Translations under genes and position numbers: made by a program | Notes under the pieces: generated by a model | What the model saw: the letters and a program-made list of their open reading frames with translations, nothing else | What the model was told of the DNA's origin: nothing | The model's database searches: none | Shown here: piece by piece, positions 42,715-51,891 of the stretch | Layout of the letters: each line of letters begins with the position of its first letter | How positions within the stretch are numbered: position 1 is the stretch's first letter | NCBI RefSeq assembly: GCF_013155125.1 | Contig: NZ_CP053564.1 | Coordinates: 6,641,501 to 6,705,500, forward strand | Source: Pseudonocardia broussonetiae | GTDB taxonomy: Bacteria; Actinomycetota; Actinomycetes; Mycobacteriales; Pseudonocardiaceae | DNA: 64,000 nt | Reading direction: 5' to 3'

Positions 42715-43401
42715 TCACCCCGCCCGGCGCGACGCCAGCCCGGCGACCCCGACGACCAGGGCGAACAGCGGCCACACCAGGCCGGCGCTGTAGGGCAGGC
42801 CGAGCACGACGGTGGCGGCGGTCGAGGCGGCGGCGAGCACCAGCGCGACGATGCCGACGCCCAGGGGCAGCACGCGGTCGCGCACGGCGAGCAGCCCGAC
42901 GACCGCCATCACGGCCAGCCCCGGCAGGAACGCCCCGAACCCGGCCTGGTCGGCCAGCACCCCGAGCGTGACCGCCGCCTCCGGCGTGTAGAACGCGGAG
43001 TCGGTGCCGCCGGGGACCCCGCTCGCCGCGACGTAGCGCAGCAGGACGCCGACGGCGCCGGCGGCGAGGAACGCGATCGACGTCCAGCGCAGCGCCTCGA
43101 CGAGCCCGCCGCGCCGGGAGTGCCGGGCGTGGAAGCGGGTGAGGCCGAGCAGGAACACCAGCGACGCCGCCAGCCCGACGAGGGCGAGCGTCCCGCCGAG
43201 CTGCACGGTGGCGGGCTCGGCGAGGTTCGCGAGCAGGAACTCCGTCGTGGGCTCCGGCGGGCCGTCGAACGTCTCCGGGGCCTGGGCCAGGAAGAAGGTG
43301 GACGCGCCCGCGGCGAGACCGGACGCGATCCCGGCGTAGGGCCACGGGGTGCGGCGGGCGGGGACGGTGCGGACGGCGGCGTCGGCGGTCTGGGTGGTCA
43401 C
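42715..43401 (-). CDS. Putative multi-pass membrane protein
   Basis: 228 residues from GTG 43399-43401; upstream in-frame sequence lacks a plausible start. About six hydrophobic helices alternate with short loops, for example ATVQLGGTLALVGLAASLVF and GAFLPGLAVMAVVGLLAV. Family uncertain; DUF4386-like is possible. No catalytic motif is visible. It lies 52 bases upstream of the DUF4383 gene on the same strand. Confidence 0.65.
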   Translation of the reverse strand: MTTQTADAAVRTVPARRTPWPYAGIASGLAAGASTFFLAQAPETFDGPPEPTTEFLLANLAEPATVQLGGTLALVGLAASLVFLLGLTRFHARHSRRGGLVEALRWTSIAFLAAGAVGVLLRYVAASGVPGGTDSAFYTPEAAVTLGVLADQAGFGAFLPGLAVMAVVGLLAVRDRVLPLGVGIVALVLAAASTAATVVLGLPYSAGLVWPLFALVVGVAGLASRRAG

Positions 43402-43552
43402 CGGGTGTCTCCTCCGTAGGGGGTCCTGATCGGGCACCAGGATCTCCGCGCGAGAGGCCCCGCCCCCAGGACGCCACCGGGCGGATCGGAGTGGTGCCAG
43501 CACCACCCCGACACACGCGCAGCCACACCCCGACTCGCGGGAAGGAAGCGCG
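43402..43552. other. Intergenic gap
   Basis: 151 bases between two minus-strand genes. No gene or strong hairpin is apparent; it probably carries the promoter of the membrane protein gene. Confidence 0.4.
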
Positions 43553-44761
43553 TCAGCCGCCCTCGCGCAGCCCCCAGGGCGAGCCGTAGGCGGTGAGCAG
43601 GTCGAGGAACGGGACCGCGTCGAACGCCTCCGGCCCGAGCACCCCCCGCCCCGACCACACCCCGGTGGCCAGCAGCTCCAGCGCGACGACGGGGTTCACC
43701 GCGGTCTGCCACACCACCGCCTGGCACCCGTACTCGCGCATCGACCAGGCGTTGTCGACCACGTGGTAGAGGTAGACCTCCCGCGGCTCCCCGTCGACCC
43801 CGACGCCGCTGACCCACACGCCCGCGCAGGTCCGCCCGGTCATCGTGGGGCCGAGCCCGGCGGGGTCGGGCAGGCACGCGGCCACGACCTCGCGCGGCGA
43901 CACCGACACGTCGCCGACCCGCACCGGCACCGTCGACGACAGGCCGAGCTCGTGCAGCGTCCGCAGCACGTCGATGACCTTCTCCCCCAGGCCGTACTTG
44001 AACGTCACGCGCTTCGCGTCGACCCAGCGCGGCATGAGGAGCACCTCCTCGTGCTCCACGTTGACGCACTCCAGCGGCCCGATGCCCTCCGGGAAGTCGA
44101 ACACCTCGGCCCCGCTGAACGGCTCGGTGGTGAACCAGCCGCGCTCGCGCTCCCACACGACGGGCGGGTTGAGGCACTCCTCGATCAGCGTCCAGATCGA
44201 GAACGGCGGCGCGAAGCCCCGGCCCTCGACGCGCAGGTCCGAGCCGTCGCGCACGCCGAGCTCGTCGATCACGGAGAACAGGTGGTCGGCGGCGAAGCGC
44301 GCGAAGACGTCGGACAGGCCGGGCTCCACGCCCATCCCGACGAGCGCGAGCACCCCCGCCCCGCGGAACGCGTCGTCGAGCGCGAACTGCTCGTCGCCCA
44401 GCTTCACCCCGGGCTGCGTGTAGGGCGCGGTCGCGTGCGGCAGCGACATCGACATCGCCATGTCCAGGTAGGTGACCCCGGCCGCGAGGCACGCCCGGAA
44501 CAGCGGCATGACGAACCGGGGGTCGGTGGCGTTGAGCAGCGCCGCCACCCCGTGCTCGGCGATCAGCGCGGCGACGGCGGCCTCGTCGGAGGCGTCGACG
44601 CGCGCGGCGACGAACCGGGGGTCGGCGACGGTGTCGACCACCGCCCGCGCGCGCCCGGCGTCGAAGTCGGCCACGACCAGCAGCTCGACGAACCCCCGGC
44701 GCGCCGCGATGGCCGCGACCGAACCGCCGACGCCACCGGCACCCACCACCAGGATCCGCAT
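43553..44761 (-). CDS. Saccharopine dehydrogenase-like oxidoreductase
   Basis: 402 residues. The N terminus MRILVVGAGGVGGSVAAIAA is a Rossmann NAD(P)-binding loop, and GVAALLNATDPRFVMPLFRA with AGVTYLDMA is typical of the saccharopine dehydrogenase family. The length fits carboxynorspermidine synthase or lysine 6-dehydrogenase relatives rather than a saccharopine reductase of the lysine pathway. It is divergent from the amine/amino-acid permease across 59 bases, which supports a role in diamine, polyamine or lysine metabolism. The exact substrate is inferred. Confidence 0.8.
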   Translation of the reverse strand: MRILVVGAGGVGGSVAAIAARRGFVELLVVADFDAGRARAVVDTVADPRFVAARVDASDEAAVAALIAEHGVAALLNATDPRFVMPLFRACLAAGVTYLDMAMSMSLPHATAPYTQPGVKLGDEQFALDDAFRGAGVLALVGMGVEPGLSDVFARFAADHLFSVIDELGVRDGSDLRVEGRGFAPPFSIWTLIEECLNPPVVWERERGWFTTEPFSGAEVFDFPEGIGPLECVNVEHEEVLLMPRWVDAKRVTFKYGLGEKVIDVLRTLHELGLSSTVPVRVGDVSVSPREVVAACLPDPAGLGPTMTGRTCAGVWVSGVGVDGEPREVYLYHVVDNAWSMREYGCQAVVWQTAVNPVVALELLATGVWSGRGVLGPEAFDAVPFLDLLTAYGSPWGLREGG

Positions 44762-44820
44762 ACGACAACGTAACCGTCTGACCCTTGTGGGTGAACGCTG
44801 CGACCTGCGAATAATTGCGC

Positions 44821-46320
44821 ATGACCAGCGAGGCGCGGGAACACGGGGCCGGCACGTCGACGGCCGCCGAGGCGCAGCTCAGGCCGGGCGCGATCTCCTT
44901 CGTCGACGCGCTGGTGATCGGCCTGGCGTCGACCTCACCGGCGTACTCGCTGGCGGCGATCATCGGGCCGGTCGTCGCGCTCGTCGGGGTGTACGCGCCC
45001 GGCGTGCTGCTGGCGTCGTTCGTGCCGATGCTGCTCATCGCGTCGGCGTTCTACTACCTCAACAGGGTCGACCAGGACTGCGGGACGACGTTCTCCTGGG
45101 TCACGCGGGCGATGGGGCCCTGGCTCGGGTGGATCGGCGGCTGGTCGATCGCGATGACGGGCGTGCTCGTCACGGGCTCGCTCGCCGACACGGCCGTCCG
45201 TTTCTCGCTGCTCACGCTCAACCTCGACGACCTGGCGAGCAACAACGCCGTCGTCATCCCGATCGTCGTGGTCGTCGTGCTGGCGATGACGGCGCTCTGC
45301 GTGCTCGGCACCGAGATCTCGGCGCGGTTCCAGAACGTGCTGATCCTGGTGCAGGTGCTCTCGCTGCTGGTGTTCGCCGCGGTGGCGCTGGTGCGGGCGG
45401 CCACCGGCGACACCCCGTTCGACGCCGAGACGCCCTCCGTCTCCTGGCTCAACCCGTTCGCCGAGGGCGGCGCGGCGCTGACGGCGGGCCTGCTGCTCGG
45501 CGTGTTCGCCTACTGGGGCTGGGAGTCGGCGGTGAACCTCACCGAGGAGACCACCGACTCGGCGTCGACGCCGGGCCGCGCCGCGATCGTCTCCACAGTC
45601 GTCCTGCTGGCCACCTACCTGGCCGTCGCCTACGCCGTGGTGGCGTTCGCGGGCACCGGGTTCCTCGCCGAGAACCAGGACCAGGCCGAGCTGATCTTCG
45701 CGCTGCTCGGCGAGCAGGTGCTGGGCGGCTGGGACTGGGTGCTGCTGCTCTCGGTGGCCACCGCCGCGCTCGCCTCCACCCAGACCACGATCATCCCGGC
45801 CTCGCGCACGGGGCTGTCGATGGCGCGGCGGGCGGCGCTGCCCCGGCGGCTCGCGCACATCCACCCCCGGTTCCGCACCCCCGACGTGTCGACGTGGACG
45901 GTCGCGGCCATCGCCATCGGCTGGTACGTCCTCATCTACCTGATCAGCGAGAACGCGCTGTTCGACTCGCTCACCGCGCTGTCGCTGCTGATCGCCTTCT
46001 ACTACTCGCTCACCGGCATCGCGTGCGCGGTCTACTACCGCAAGCAGCTGCTGCGCAGCGCGTCCAACCTGGTCCTCATCGGCATCGGCCCGCTCGTCGG
46101 CTCCGCGCTGCTGCTCTACCTGCTGGTCCTGTCGGTCACCGACCTCAACGACCCCGAGGCGAGCTCGTCGGGCACGTCCTGGTTCGGCTTCGGCCCGCCG
46201 CTCGTGATCGGGGTCGGGATCTTCCTGGTCGGTATCGTCTTCATGATCGGCTGGCGCCTGCACGACGCACGGTTCTGGCAGGAACGGCCCGGCGTGGCGC
46301 CGGACCTCGAGAAGGGCTGA
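44821..46320 (+). CDS. APC-family amino acid/polyamine permease
   Basis: 499 residues with about twelve hydrophobic helices, beginning ISFVDALVIGLASTSPAYSL. GCGTTFSWVTRAMGPWLGW-type sequence (here QDCGTTFSWVTRAMGPWLG) and FAYWGWESAVNLTEET are hallmarks of the APC superfamily. It imports amino acids or amines with protons or by exchange. Start taken at ATG 44821; AATAAT at 44810-44815 may be a -10 box, making the transcript nearly leaderless. The universal stress gene follows after 5 bases. Confidence 0.88.
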   Translation: MTSEAREHGAGTSTAAEAQLRPGAISFVDALVIGLASTSPAYSLAAIIGPVVALVGVYAPGVLLASFVPMLLIASAFYYLNRVDQDCGTTFSWVTRAMGPWLGWIGGWSIAMTGVLVTGSLADTAVRFSLLTLNLDDLASNNAVVIPIVVVVVLAMTALCVLGTEISARFQNVLILVQVLSLLVFAAVALVRAATGDTPFDAETPSVSWLNPFAEGGAALTAGLLLGVFAYWGWESAVNLTEETTDSASTPGRAAIVSTVVLLATYLAVAYAVVAFAGTGFLAENQDQAELIFALLGEQVLGGWDWVLLLSVATAALASTQTTIIPASRTGLSMARRAALPRRLAHIHPRFRTPDVSTWTVAAIAIGWYVLIYLISENALFDSLTALSLLIAFYYSLTGIACAVYYRKQLLRSASNLVLIGIGPLVGSALLLYLLVLSVTDLNDPEASSSGTSWFGFGPPLVIGVGIFLVGIVFMIGWRLHDARFWQERPGVAPDLEKG

Positions 46321-46325
46321 GGCAC

Positions 46326-46766
46326 GTGGCGAGTGGGAAGAGCATCGTCCTGGGCTACGACCGGTCCCCCGGGGCGAGGCGGGCCCTCGACATCGCGATC
46401 GAGCTGGCCGGCAGCTTCGACGTCCTGCTGGTGCTGGTGCACGGGATCGCGCCGCCGAACGTGGTCGGCGAGGAGGCCGGCCAGGCCCGCGAGGCCCTCG
46501 ACGACATGGACGAGCAGGTCGCCGCGCCGGCCGTCGCGGCCGCGGAGGCCGCCGGCGTGCGGGTGCTGGTGGAGGTCGTCGACTCCCGTCCCGCCCCGGC
46601 CCTGATCGCCGCCGCCGACGAGCACGACGCGCTCGTCATCGTCGTCGGCACCTGGAACGAGAGCCCGCTGCGCGGCGCGCTGCTGGGCTCGGTGTCGCAC
46701 AAGCTGCTGCAGATCTCGGCCCGCCCGGTGCTCTGCGTTCCGGCCACCGCACCGGACGCGTCGTGA
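46326..46766 (+). CDS. Universal stress protein (UspA family)
   Basis: 146 residues from GTG 46326, 5 bases after the permease stop. SIVLGYDRSPGARRALDIAI at the start and LVIVVGTWNESPLRGALLGS near the C terminus show the UspA fold. The ATP-binding motif G-x2-G-x9-G-S is only partly kept (the second glycine is not obvious), so nucleotide binding is uncertain. It is in the permease operon and probably tunes the transporter or stress response. Confidence 0.85.
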   Translation: MASGKSIVLGYDRSPGARRALDIAIELAGSFDVLLVLVHGIAPPNVVGEEAGQAREALDDMDEQVAAPAVAAAEAAGVRVLVEVVDSRPAPALIAAADEHDALVIVVGTWNESPLRGALLGSVSHKLLQISARPVLCVPATAPDAS

Positions 46767-47026
46767 TCGGCCCGGCCGCGGTGCTGGTCCTGGTGATCGG
46801 CGTGCTGGTGGTGCTGGCCGTCGCCGCCGTCGCGCTGGTGCTCGACGCCCGGCGCCGCCGCGCGCGGCAGGCACCGCCGCCCCCTCCGCCCCGGCCGCCG
46901 GCACCGCGCCGCCAGACCGAGCCGATCGACAGCGCCCGCGCGCAGGTCGACCCGCCGACGGTCATGACGCGGTCCGACCGGGTCCCGCCGCCCGAGCAGG
47001 ACGGCGGGACCCGGCAGGGCCGCTAG
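46763..47026 (+). CDS. Small single-pass membrane protein
   Basis: 87 residues; GTG at 46763 overlaps the universal stress stop (GTGA). One N-terminal helix (AVLVLVIGVLVVLAVAAVAL) is followed by an arginine-rich stop-transfer and a proline-rich tail. Likely a membrane anchor or small regulator of the operon. No family recognised. Confidence 0.6.
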   Translation: MIGPAAVLVLVIGVLVVLAVAAVALVLDARRRRARQAPPPPPPRPPAPRRQTEPIDSARAQVDPPTVMTRSDRVPPPEQDGGTRQGR

Positions 47027-47035
47027 AACGGGTCG

Positions 47036-48919
47036 CTAGGCCTGCAGCGCCTTCTCCAGCTGCGCCGACAGGGCGGCGGCGAACGCGGCGGGCTCGGGCA
47101 GCTCGCCGCCCTCGGCCAGCAGCGCCGTGCCGTGCAGCAGGCGGGCGATGCCGCGCAGCTCCTCGTCGTCGCCGCGCTGGTCGTAGGACCGGGCCAGCCC
47201 GGTGACCAGCGGGCTCTGCGGGTTGAGCTCCAGGATCCGCTTGACCTTCGGCGGCTCCTGTCCCATCGCGCGGTACATCTTCTCCAGCGTCGGGGTGAGG
47301 TCGCCGGGGTCGCCGACCAGGCACGCCGCCGACGTCGTGAGCCGGTGCGACAGGCGCACCTCCTTGACGTCCTCGGCCAGCGCCTCCCCGAGCCAGGTCA
47401 GCAGCCCCTCGAACCCCTGCTTCGTCTCCTCGTCGATCTCGTCGCCGCCGAGGTCGACGTCGCCCTTCGCGATCGAGGCGAGCGGCCTGCCGTCGAACTC
47501 CGGGACCGTCTCGACCCAGACCTCGTCGACGGGGTCGGTCAGCAGCAGCACCTCGAAGCCCTTGGCGCGGAACGCCTCCATGTGCGGGGAGCCCTCGAGC
47601 GCGGCCCGCGAGTCGCCGGTCATGTAGTAGACGGCGTCCTGGCCCTCCGGCATCCGGGCGACGTAGTCGCGCAGCGTCGTGGGCTTCTCGGGGTCGTGCG
47701 TGGTCGGGAAGGAGCAGATCTCGAGGATCGCCTGCCGGTTGTCGTGGTCGGAGATCAGGCCCTCCTTGACGGCGCGGCCGAGCTCGGACCAGAAGGTGGC
47801 GTACTTCTCCGGCACGGTGTCGAGCATCGTGCGCACCGTCGACAGGACCTTCTTGACCAGGCGCTTGCGGATCAGCTGGATCTGGCGGTCCTGCTGCAGG
47901 ATCTCGCGGGAGACGTTGAGCGAGAGGTCGGCCGCGTCGACGACGCCCTTGACGAACCGCAGGTACTCGGGGACGAGCGCCTCGCAGTCGTCCATGATGA
48001 AGACGCGCTTGACGTAGAGCTGCACGCCGCGGCGGGCGTCGCGCATGAAGAGGTCCATCGGCGCGTGCGAGGGCAGGAACAGCAGCGCCTGGTACTCGAA
48101 CGTGCCCTCCGCGGAGAGCCGGATCGTCTCCAGCGGGTCCTGCCAGTCGTGGCTGACGTGCCGGTAGAACTCGGTGTACTCCTCCTCGCTCACGTCGCTC
48201 TGCGGGCGCGACCACAGCGCCTTGCGGGAGTTGACGACCTCGTCGCCCATCCGGATGGGCCAGGTGATGAAGTCGGAGTAGCGGGTGATCAGCCGGCGGA
48301 CGACGGCGTCGTCGGCGTAGTCGTGCAGGCCGTCCTCGACGTCGACGGGCTTGAGGTGCAGCGTGATCGTCGTGCCCTGCTCGGCGTCCGGGGCCTCGGC
48401 GATCGTGTACGTGCCCTCCCCCGCCGACTCCCAGTGCACGCCCGCGGACTGCCCGGCCCGGCGCGTGACCATCTCGACGCGGTCGGCGACCATGAAGCTG
48501 GAGTAGAAGCCGACGCCGAACTGGCCGATCAGCTCCGCCGACGCCTCCTCGGACGGGCCGCCCGCCTCCTTCGCCTTCCGCAGCTGCGCGAGCACCTCGG
48601 CGCTGCCGGAGCGGGCGATCGTGCCGATCAGGCCCACGACGTCGTCGCGGCTCATGCCGATGCCGTTGTCGGCGACGGTGAGGGTGCGCGCCTCCGGGTC
48701 GGTCCGCACGGTGACGTGCAGGTCGGAGACGTCGACCTCCAGGTCCCCAGACCCGTCGAACGCGGTCTGGTACGAGGCCAGGCGCAGCTTGTCGAGCGCG
48801 TCGGAGGCGTTCGAGACCAGCTCCCGGAGGAAGACGTCCTTGTTCGAATAGATCGAGTGGATCATCAGCTGCATCAGCTGACGGGCCTCCGCCTGGAACT
48901 CGATCGTCTCGGTCGTCAT
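47036..48919 (-). CDS. htpG: Molecular chaperone HtpG (Hsp90)
   Basis: 627 residues. The start [20 protein letters not shown] and [18 protein letters not shown] are the Hsp90 ATP-binding domain; [19 protein letters not shown] and [17 protein letters not shown] are the GHKL ATP-lid motifs. The middle and C-terminal dimerisation domains are full length. It folds client proteins under stress in the cytoplasm. It is convergent with the small membrane protein gene (9 bases between stops). Confidence 0.96.
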
Positions 48920-49072
48920 CGCTCCACGATATCCAGCGCGGCGCAGCCGGGATCAGGCTGCCTTCCCGTGCATCTCAGGTGTAACCCGGCCGGCCCTACC
49001 GGCGTCCTCCTTGTGACGGCATCGAACGGCCGGCGAAGGCAGTAACCCCAGGCAGACGCACCCAAGGAGCAC
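48920..49072. other. Divergent promoter region of htpG and the CAP gene
   Basis: 153 bases between two divergent genes. AAGGAGC just before the CAP start is its ribosome site. No clear heat-shock operator (such as a CIRCE inverted repeat) is visible upstream of htpG. Confidence 0.4.
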
Positions 49073-49651
49073 ATGATGTCGATCTCGACCAGCCTCAAGA
49101 AGATCGCCCAGCTGACCGTCGGCGGGTTCCTGGCCGCCGGCCTCATGGCCGGTCTCGCCACCCCCGCATCCGCCGCCCCGCGCGACTGCGCCTACATGGG
49201 CTACGGCAGCTACGTCGACGGCCTCGCCCTCGACCACCGCGACGACGAGGTCGTGCTCGCCAACGCGATCAACGCCTACCGCGCCCAGCACGGCCTGCGC
49301 CCGCTGACCTACTCCCGCACCCTGGCCCGCCCCGCGATGTGGGCGAGCCTCGACAGCTACAACCGCGGGTTCTCCCCCAGCAACCACGTCGACACCCGCG
49401 GCATGGGCGTCGCCCAGCGCGTCGAGTTCTGCTCGGGCTACACCGGCTACCTCGGCGAGATCAACTACTGGGGCACGGGGACGTCCCAGTGGGTGTCGCC
49501 CACGGCGGCGCTGAACTGGTGGAAGAACTCCCCCGGTCACAACGCCCGCCTGCTCGACCCGAACGCCACCACCTTCGCGGTCGGCCAGGCCTACCAGGGC
49601 TACCCGACCATCACCCGGGCGCACTACACGGTCGTCTTCGGCAACCACTGA
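49073..49651 (+). CDS. Secreted CAP (SCP/PR1)-domain protein
   Basis: 192 residues; the second ATG three bases later is also possible. A signal peptide is clear: basic start, hydrophobic core GGFLAAGLMAGLA and a cleavage site after ASAA. The mature protein has NAINAYRAQHGLRPLTYSRT and a C-terminal WWKNSPGHNARLLDP, as in CAP domains. The His of the NSPGH motif and an upstream NHVDTRG match the usual cavity residues. Such proteins are exported and may act on the cell wall or lipids. Confidence 0.88.
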   Translation: MMSISTSLKKIAQLTVGGFLAAGLMAGLATPASAAPRDCAYMGYGSYVDGLALDHRDDEVVLANAINAYRAQHGLRPLTYSRTLARPAMWASLDSYNRGFSPSNHVDTRGMGVAQRVEFCSGYTGYLGEINYWGTGTSQWVSPTAALNWWKNSPGHNARLLDPNATTFAVGQAYQGYPTITRAHYTVVFGNH

Positions 49652-49699
49652 CGCCGACCGGCCCTTGTCGCGGCACCGGGTCGTCACGAGACTGACCCG

Positions 49700-51151
49700 G
49701 TGCCCGACAAGAGCCAGCTCCTCAACTACATCGACGGCGACTTCCAGCCCCCCGCCGAGGGGGGCTGGACCGACGTCGTGAACCCGGCCACCGGCGAGGT
49801 CTACGCCACCGCGCCGCTCTCGACCGGGCCCGACGTCGACGCCGCGTTCGCCGCCGCGCAGAACGCGTTCGCCTCCTGGCGGCGCACCACGCCCGGGGAG
49901 CGGATGGAGGCACTGCTGAAGATGGCCGAGGCCGTCGAGCAGGGGGCGTCGCGACTGATCGAGGCGGAGGCCCGCAACACCGGCAAGCCGCTCGGGCTGA
50001 CGGCGTCGGAGGAGATCCCGCCGATGGTCGACCAGATCCGGTTCTTCGCGGGGGCGGCCCGGATGCTGGAGGGCAGGGCGAGCGCGGAGTACATGCGCGG
50101 GTTCCAGTCGACGATCCGGCGCGAGCCCGTGGGCGTCGTCGGGTCGGTGGCGCCGTGGAACTACCCGATGATGATGGCGGTCTGGAAGTTCGCCCCCGCG
50201 CTGGCCGCGGGCAACACCATCGTCCTCAAGCCCAGCGACACCACCCCGGCCAGCGCCGTGCTGATGGCCGAGCTGTTCTCCGACATCCTGCCGCCCGGCG
50301 TGTTCAACGTCGTGTGCGGCGACCGCGGCACCGGTGCGCTGCTGGCCGGCCACCCCACGCCCGCGATGGTGTCGATCACCGGGAGCACCCGGGCGGGCAA
50401 GGCCGTCGCGCAGGCCGCGGCCGCCACCGTCAAGCGCACCCACCTGGAGCTGGGCGGCAAGGCCCCGTGCGTGGTGTTCGCCGACGCCGACGTCGCCGCG
50501 GCCGCCGAGGGCATCGCCGTCGCCGGGTACTTCAACGCCGGCCAGGACTGCACGGCCGCCACGCGCGTGATCGTCGACGAGTCGATCCGCGGCGCGCTGG
50601 TCGAGGCGCTCGCCGAGCAGGCCGCGGCCGTCCGCCTCTCCCGCGACGAGGTGCGCGGCAGCGAGGACCTCTACATCCCCCCGGTCAACAACCCGACGCA
50701 GCTCGCGCACGTGTCCGGGCTGGTGGAGCGGGCGCCGTCGCACGCGCGGGTGGTGTCGGGCGGCGAGAAGGCGGGCGGCGGCGGCTACTTCTACACCCCG
50801 ACCCTGGTCGACGGCCTGCGCGCCGACGACGAGCTCGTCCGCACCGAGATCTTCGGTCCGGTGATCACCGTGCAGGGCTTCACGGGCGAGGCGCAGGCCG
50901 TCGCGATGGCCAACGACACCGACTACGGCCTCGCCGCGAGCGTGTGGACGCGCGACCACGGCACGGCGCTGCGGGTGTCGGCGGCGATCGACTCCGGCTG
51001 CGTCTGGGTCAACTGCCACATCCCGCTCGTGGCCGAGATGCCGCACGGCGGCGTGAAGCAGTCGGGGTACGGCAAGGACCTGTCGGCGTACTCGCTGGAG
51101 GACTACACCCGCGTCAAGCACGTCATGTCCTGGGTGGGCGAGGGCGAGTAG
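49700..51151 (+). CDS. Aminobutyraldehyde dehydrogenase-type aldehyde dehydrogenase
   Basis: 483 residues from GTG 49700. It oxidises aldehydes to acids using NAD. LNYIDGDFQPPAEGG and GSVAPWNYPMMMAVWKFAPA are typical of the PatD/gamma-aminobutyraldehyde group; the active-site glutamate is in HLELGGKAPCVVFADAD (~250) and the cysteine in FNAGQDCTAATR (~283). In this pathway the aldehyde comes from putrescine by transamination or amine oxidation, and the copper amine oxidase at 39461 could supply it. Substrate assigned by similarity only. Confidence 0.88.
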   Translation: MPDKSQLLNYIDGDFQPPAEGGWTDVVNPATGEVYATAPLSTGPDVDAAFAAAQNAFASWRRTTPGERMEALLKMAEAVEQGASRLIEAEARNTGKPLGLTASEEIPPMVDQIRFFAGAARMLEGRASAEYMRGFQSTIRREPVGVVGSVAPWNYPMMMAVWKFAPALAAGNTIVLKPSDTTPASAVLMAELFSDILPPGVFNVVCGDRGTGALLAGHPTPAMVSITGSTRAGKAVAQAAAATVKRTHLELGGKAPCVVFADADVAAAAEGIAVAGYFNAGQDCTAATRVIVDESIRGALVEALAEQAAAVRLSRDEVRGSEDLYIPPVNNPTQLAHVSGLVERAPSHARVVSGGEKAGGGGYFYTPTLVDGLRADDELVRTEIFGPVITVQGFTGEAQAVAMANDTDYGLAASVWTRDHGTALRVSAAIDSGCVWVNCHIPLVAEMPHGGVKQSGYGKDLSAYSLEDYTRVKHVMSWVGEGE

Positions 51152-51196
51152 TCTCTCCTTCACTCTGCGTGAGCCGGACGGCGTGAGGCGGGCGGG

Positions 51197-51805
51197 ATGT
51201 CGGGTGCGCTGGACCGCGTCGTCGTCCGCTCGTTCGAGGTCGCGGTCCGGGCGCTGTGGGGCTTCACGCCGCGGGTGATGGAGTTCGTCGTCGCCGACCT
51301 CGGGCCGGGGCCCGCCGTCGCGTGGATGGCGTCGCACATGCCCCGCTACCAGCGCACCCTGCAGGTGCTCGGGCCGGTGCGCACGCACCTGGCCTGCCTG
51401 GCGGTGTCGCTGGTCAACGGCTGCCGCTACTGCAGCTACGGCCAGGCCTACGCGCTGGAGCTGCTGCACCTGCGCGAGCGCGGGACGCTGTTCCCCGTCG
51501 ACGCGGGGACGGTCGCGGGCTGGGCCGGCGCACCCGTCGACGAGCTCCGCGCCCGGCTGCGGGCCGCGCTCGAGCAGGCGGGGCTGCACGCCGAGGTGGT
51601 GTGGACCGACGGCGCGTTCGACCTCGCCGTCGGCGCCCACCCACCGATGGGCGCCGACGAGGAGCGGGTCGCGCACCTCGTCACCATGATCGGGCAGCTC
51701 AACCGCGTCGGCACGGCCCACGGCCTCGAGCCCGACGAGGCGCACGACCCCGTCAACAAGGACGCCGCCCTGCGGGCGCGCAACGCGGCGCTGCGGGCGG
51801 CCTGA
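51197..51805 (+). CDS. AhpD-like family protein, paralogue of the gene at 37335
   Basis: 202 residues. It shares the framework MPRY--TL-VLGPVRTHLACLA and LVNGCRYCSYGQAYALEL with the 37335 protein. The cysteine pair is kept but the following histidine is a glutamine here (C-x2-C-x3-Q), so redox chemistry may differ. Starts at ATG 51197, 45 bases after the dehydrogenase stop, and may be in its operon. Function unknown. Confidence 0.78.
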   Translation: MSGALDRVVVRSFEVAVRALWGFTPRVMEFVVADLGPGPAVAWMASHMPRYQRTLQVLGPVRTHLACLAVSLVNGCRYCSYGQAYALELLHLRERGTLFPVDAGTVAGWAGAPVDELRARLRAALEQAGLHAEVVWTDGAFDLAVGAHPPMGADEERVAHLVTMIGQLNRVGTAHGLEPDEAHDPVNKDAALRARNAALRAA

Positions 51806-51816
51806 GCCGTCACGGG

Positions 51817-51861
51817 GGTATGAAAATACCGTTCTCGCGCCACAGGTGGTATTTGTATACC
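51817..51861. promoter_or_regulatory. Paired operator: two GGTAT-N4-ATACC inverted repeats
   Basis: GGTATGAAAATACC (51817-51830) and GGTATTTGTATACC (51848-51861) have identical perfect 5-bp arms and are centred 31 bases apart, about three helical turns, so they face the same side of DNA. They lie 31 bases upstream of the methionine aminopeptidase GTG. The region is AT-rich against its surroundings. Two repressor or activator dimers probably bind together. The cognate regulator is not identified. Confidence 0.65.
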
Positions 51862-51891
51862 GACAGCGGGACGAGGACGTGGAGGACATCG

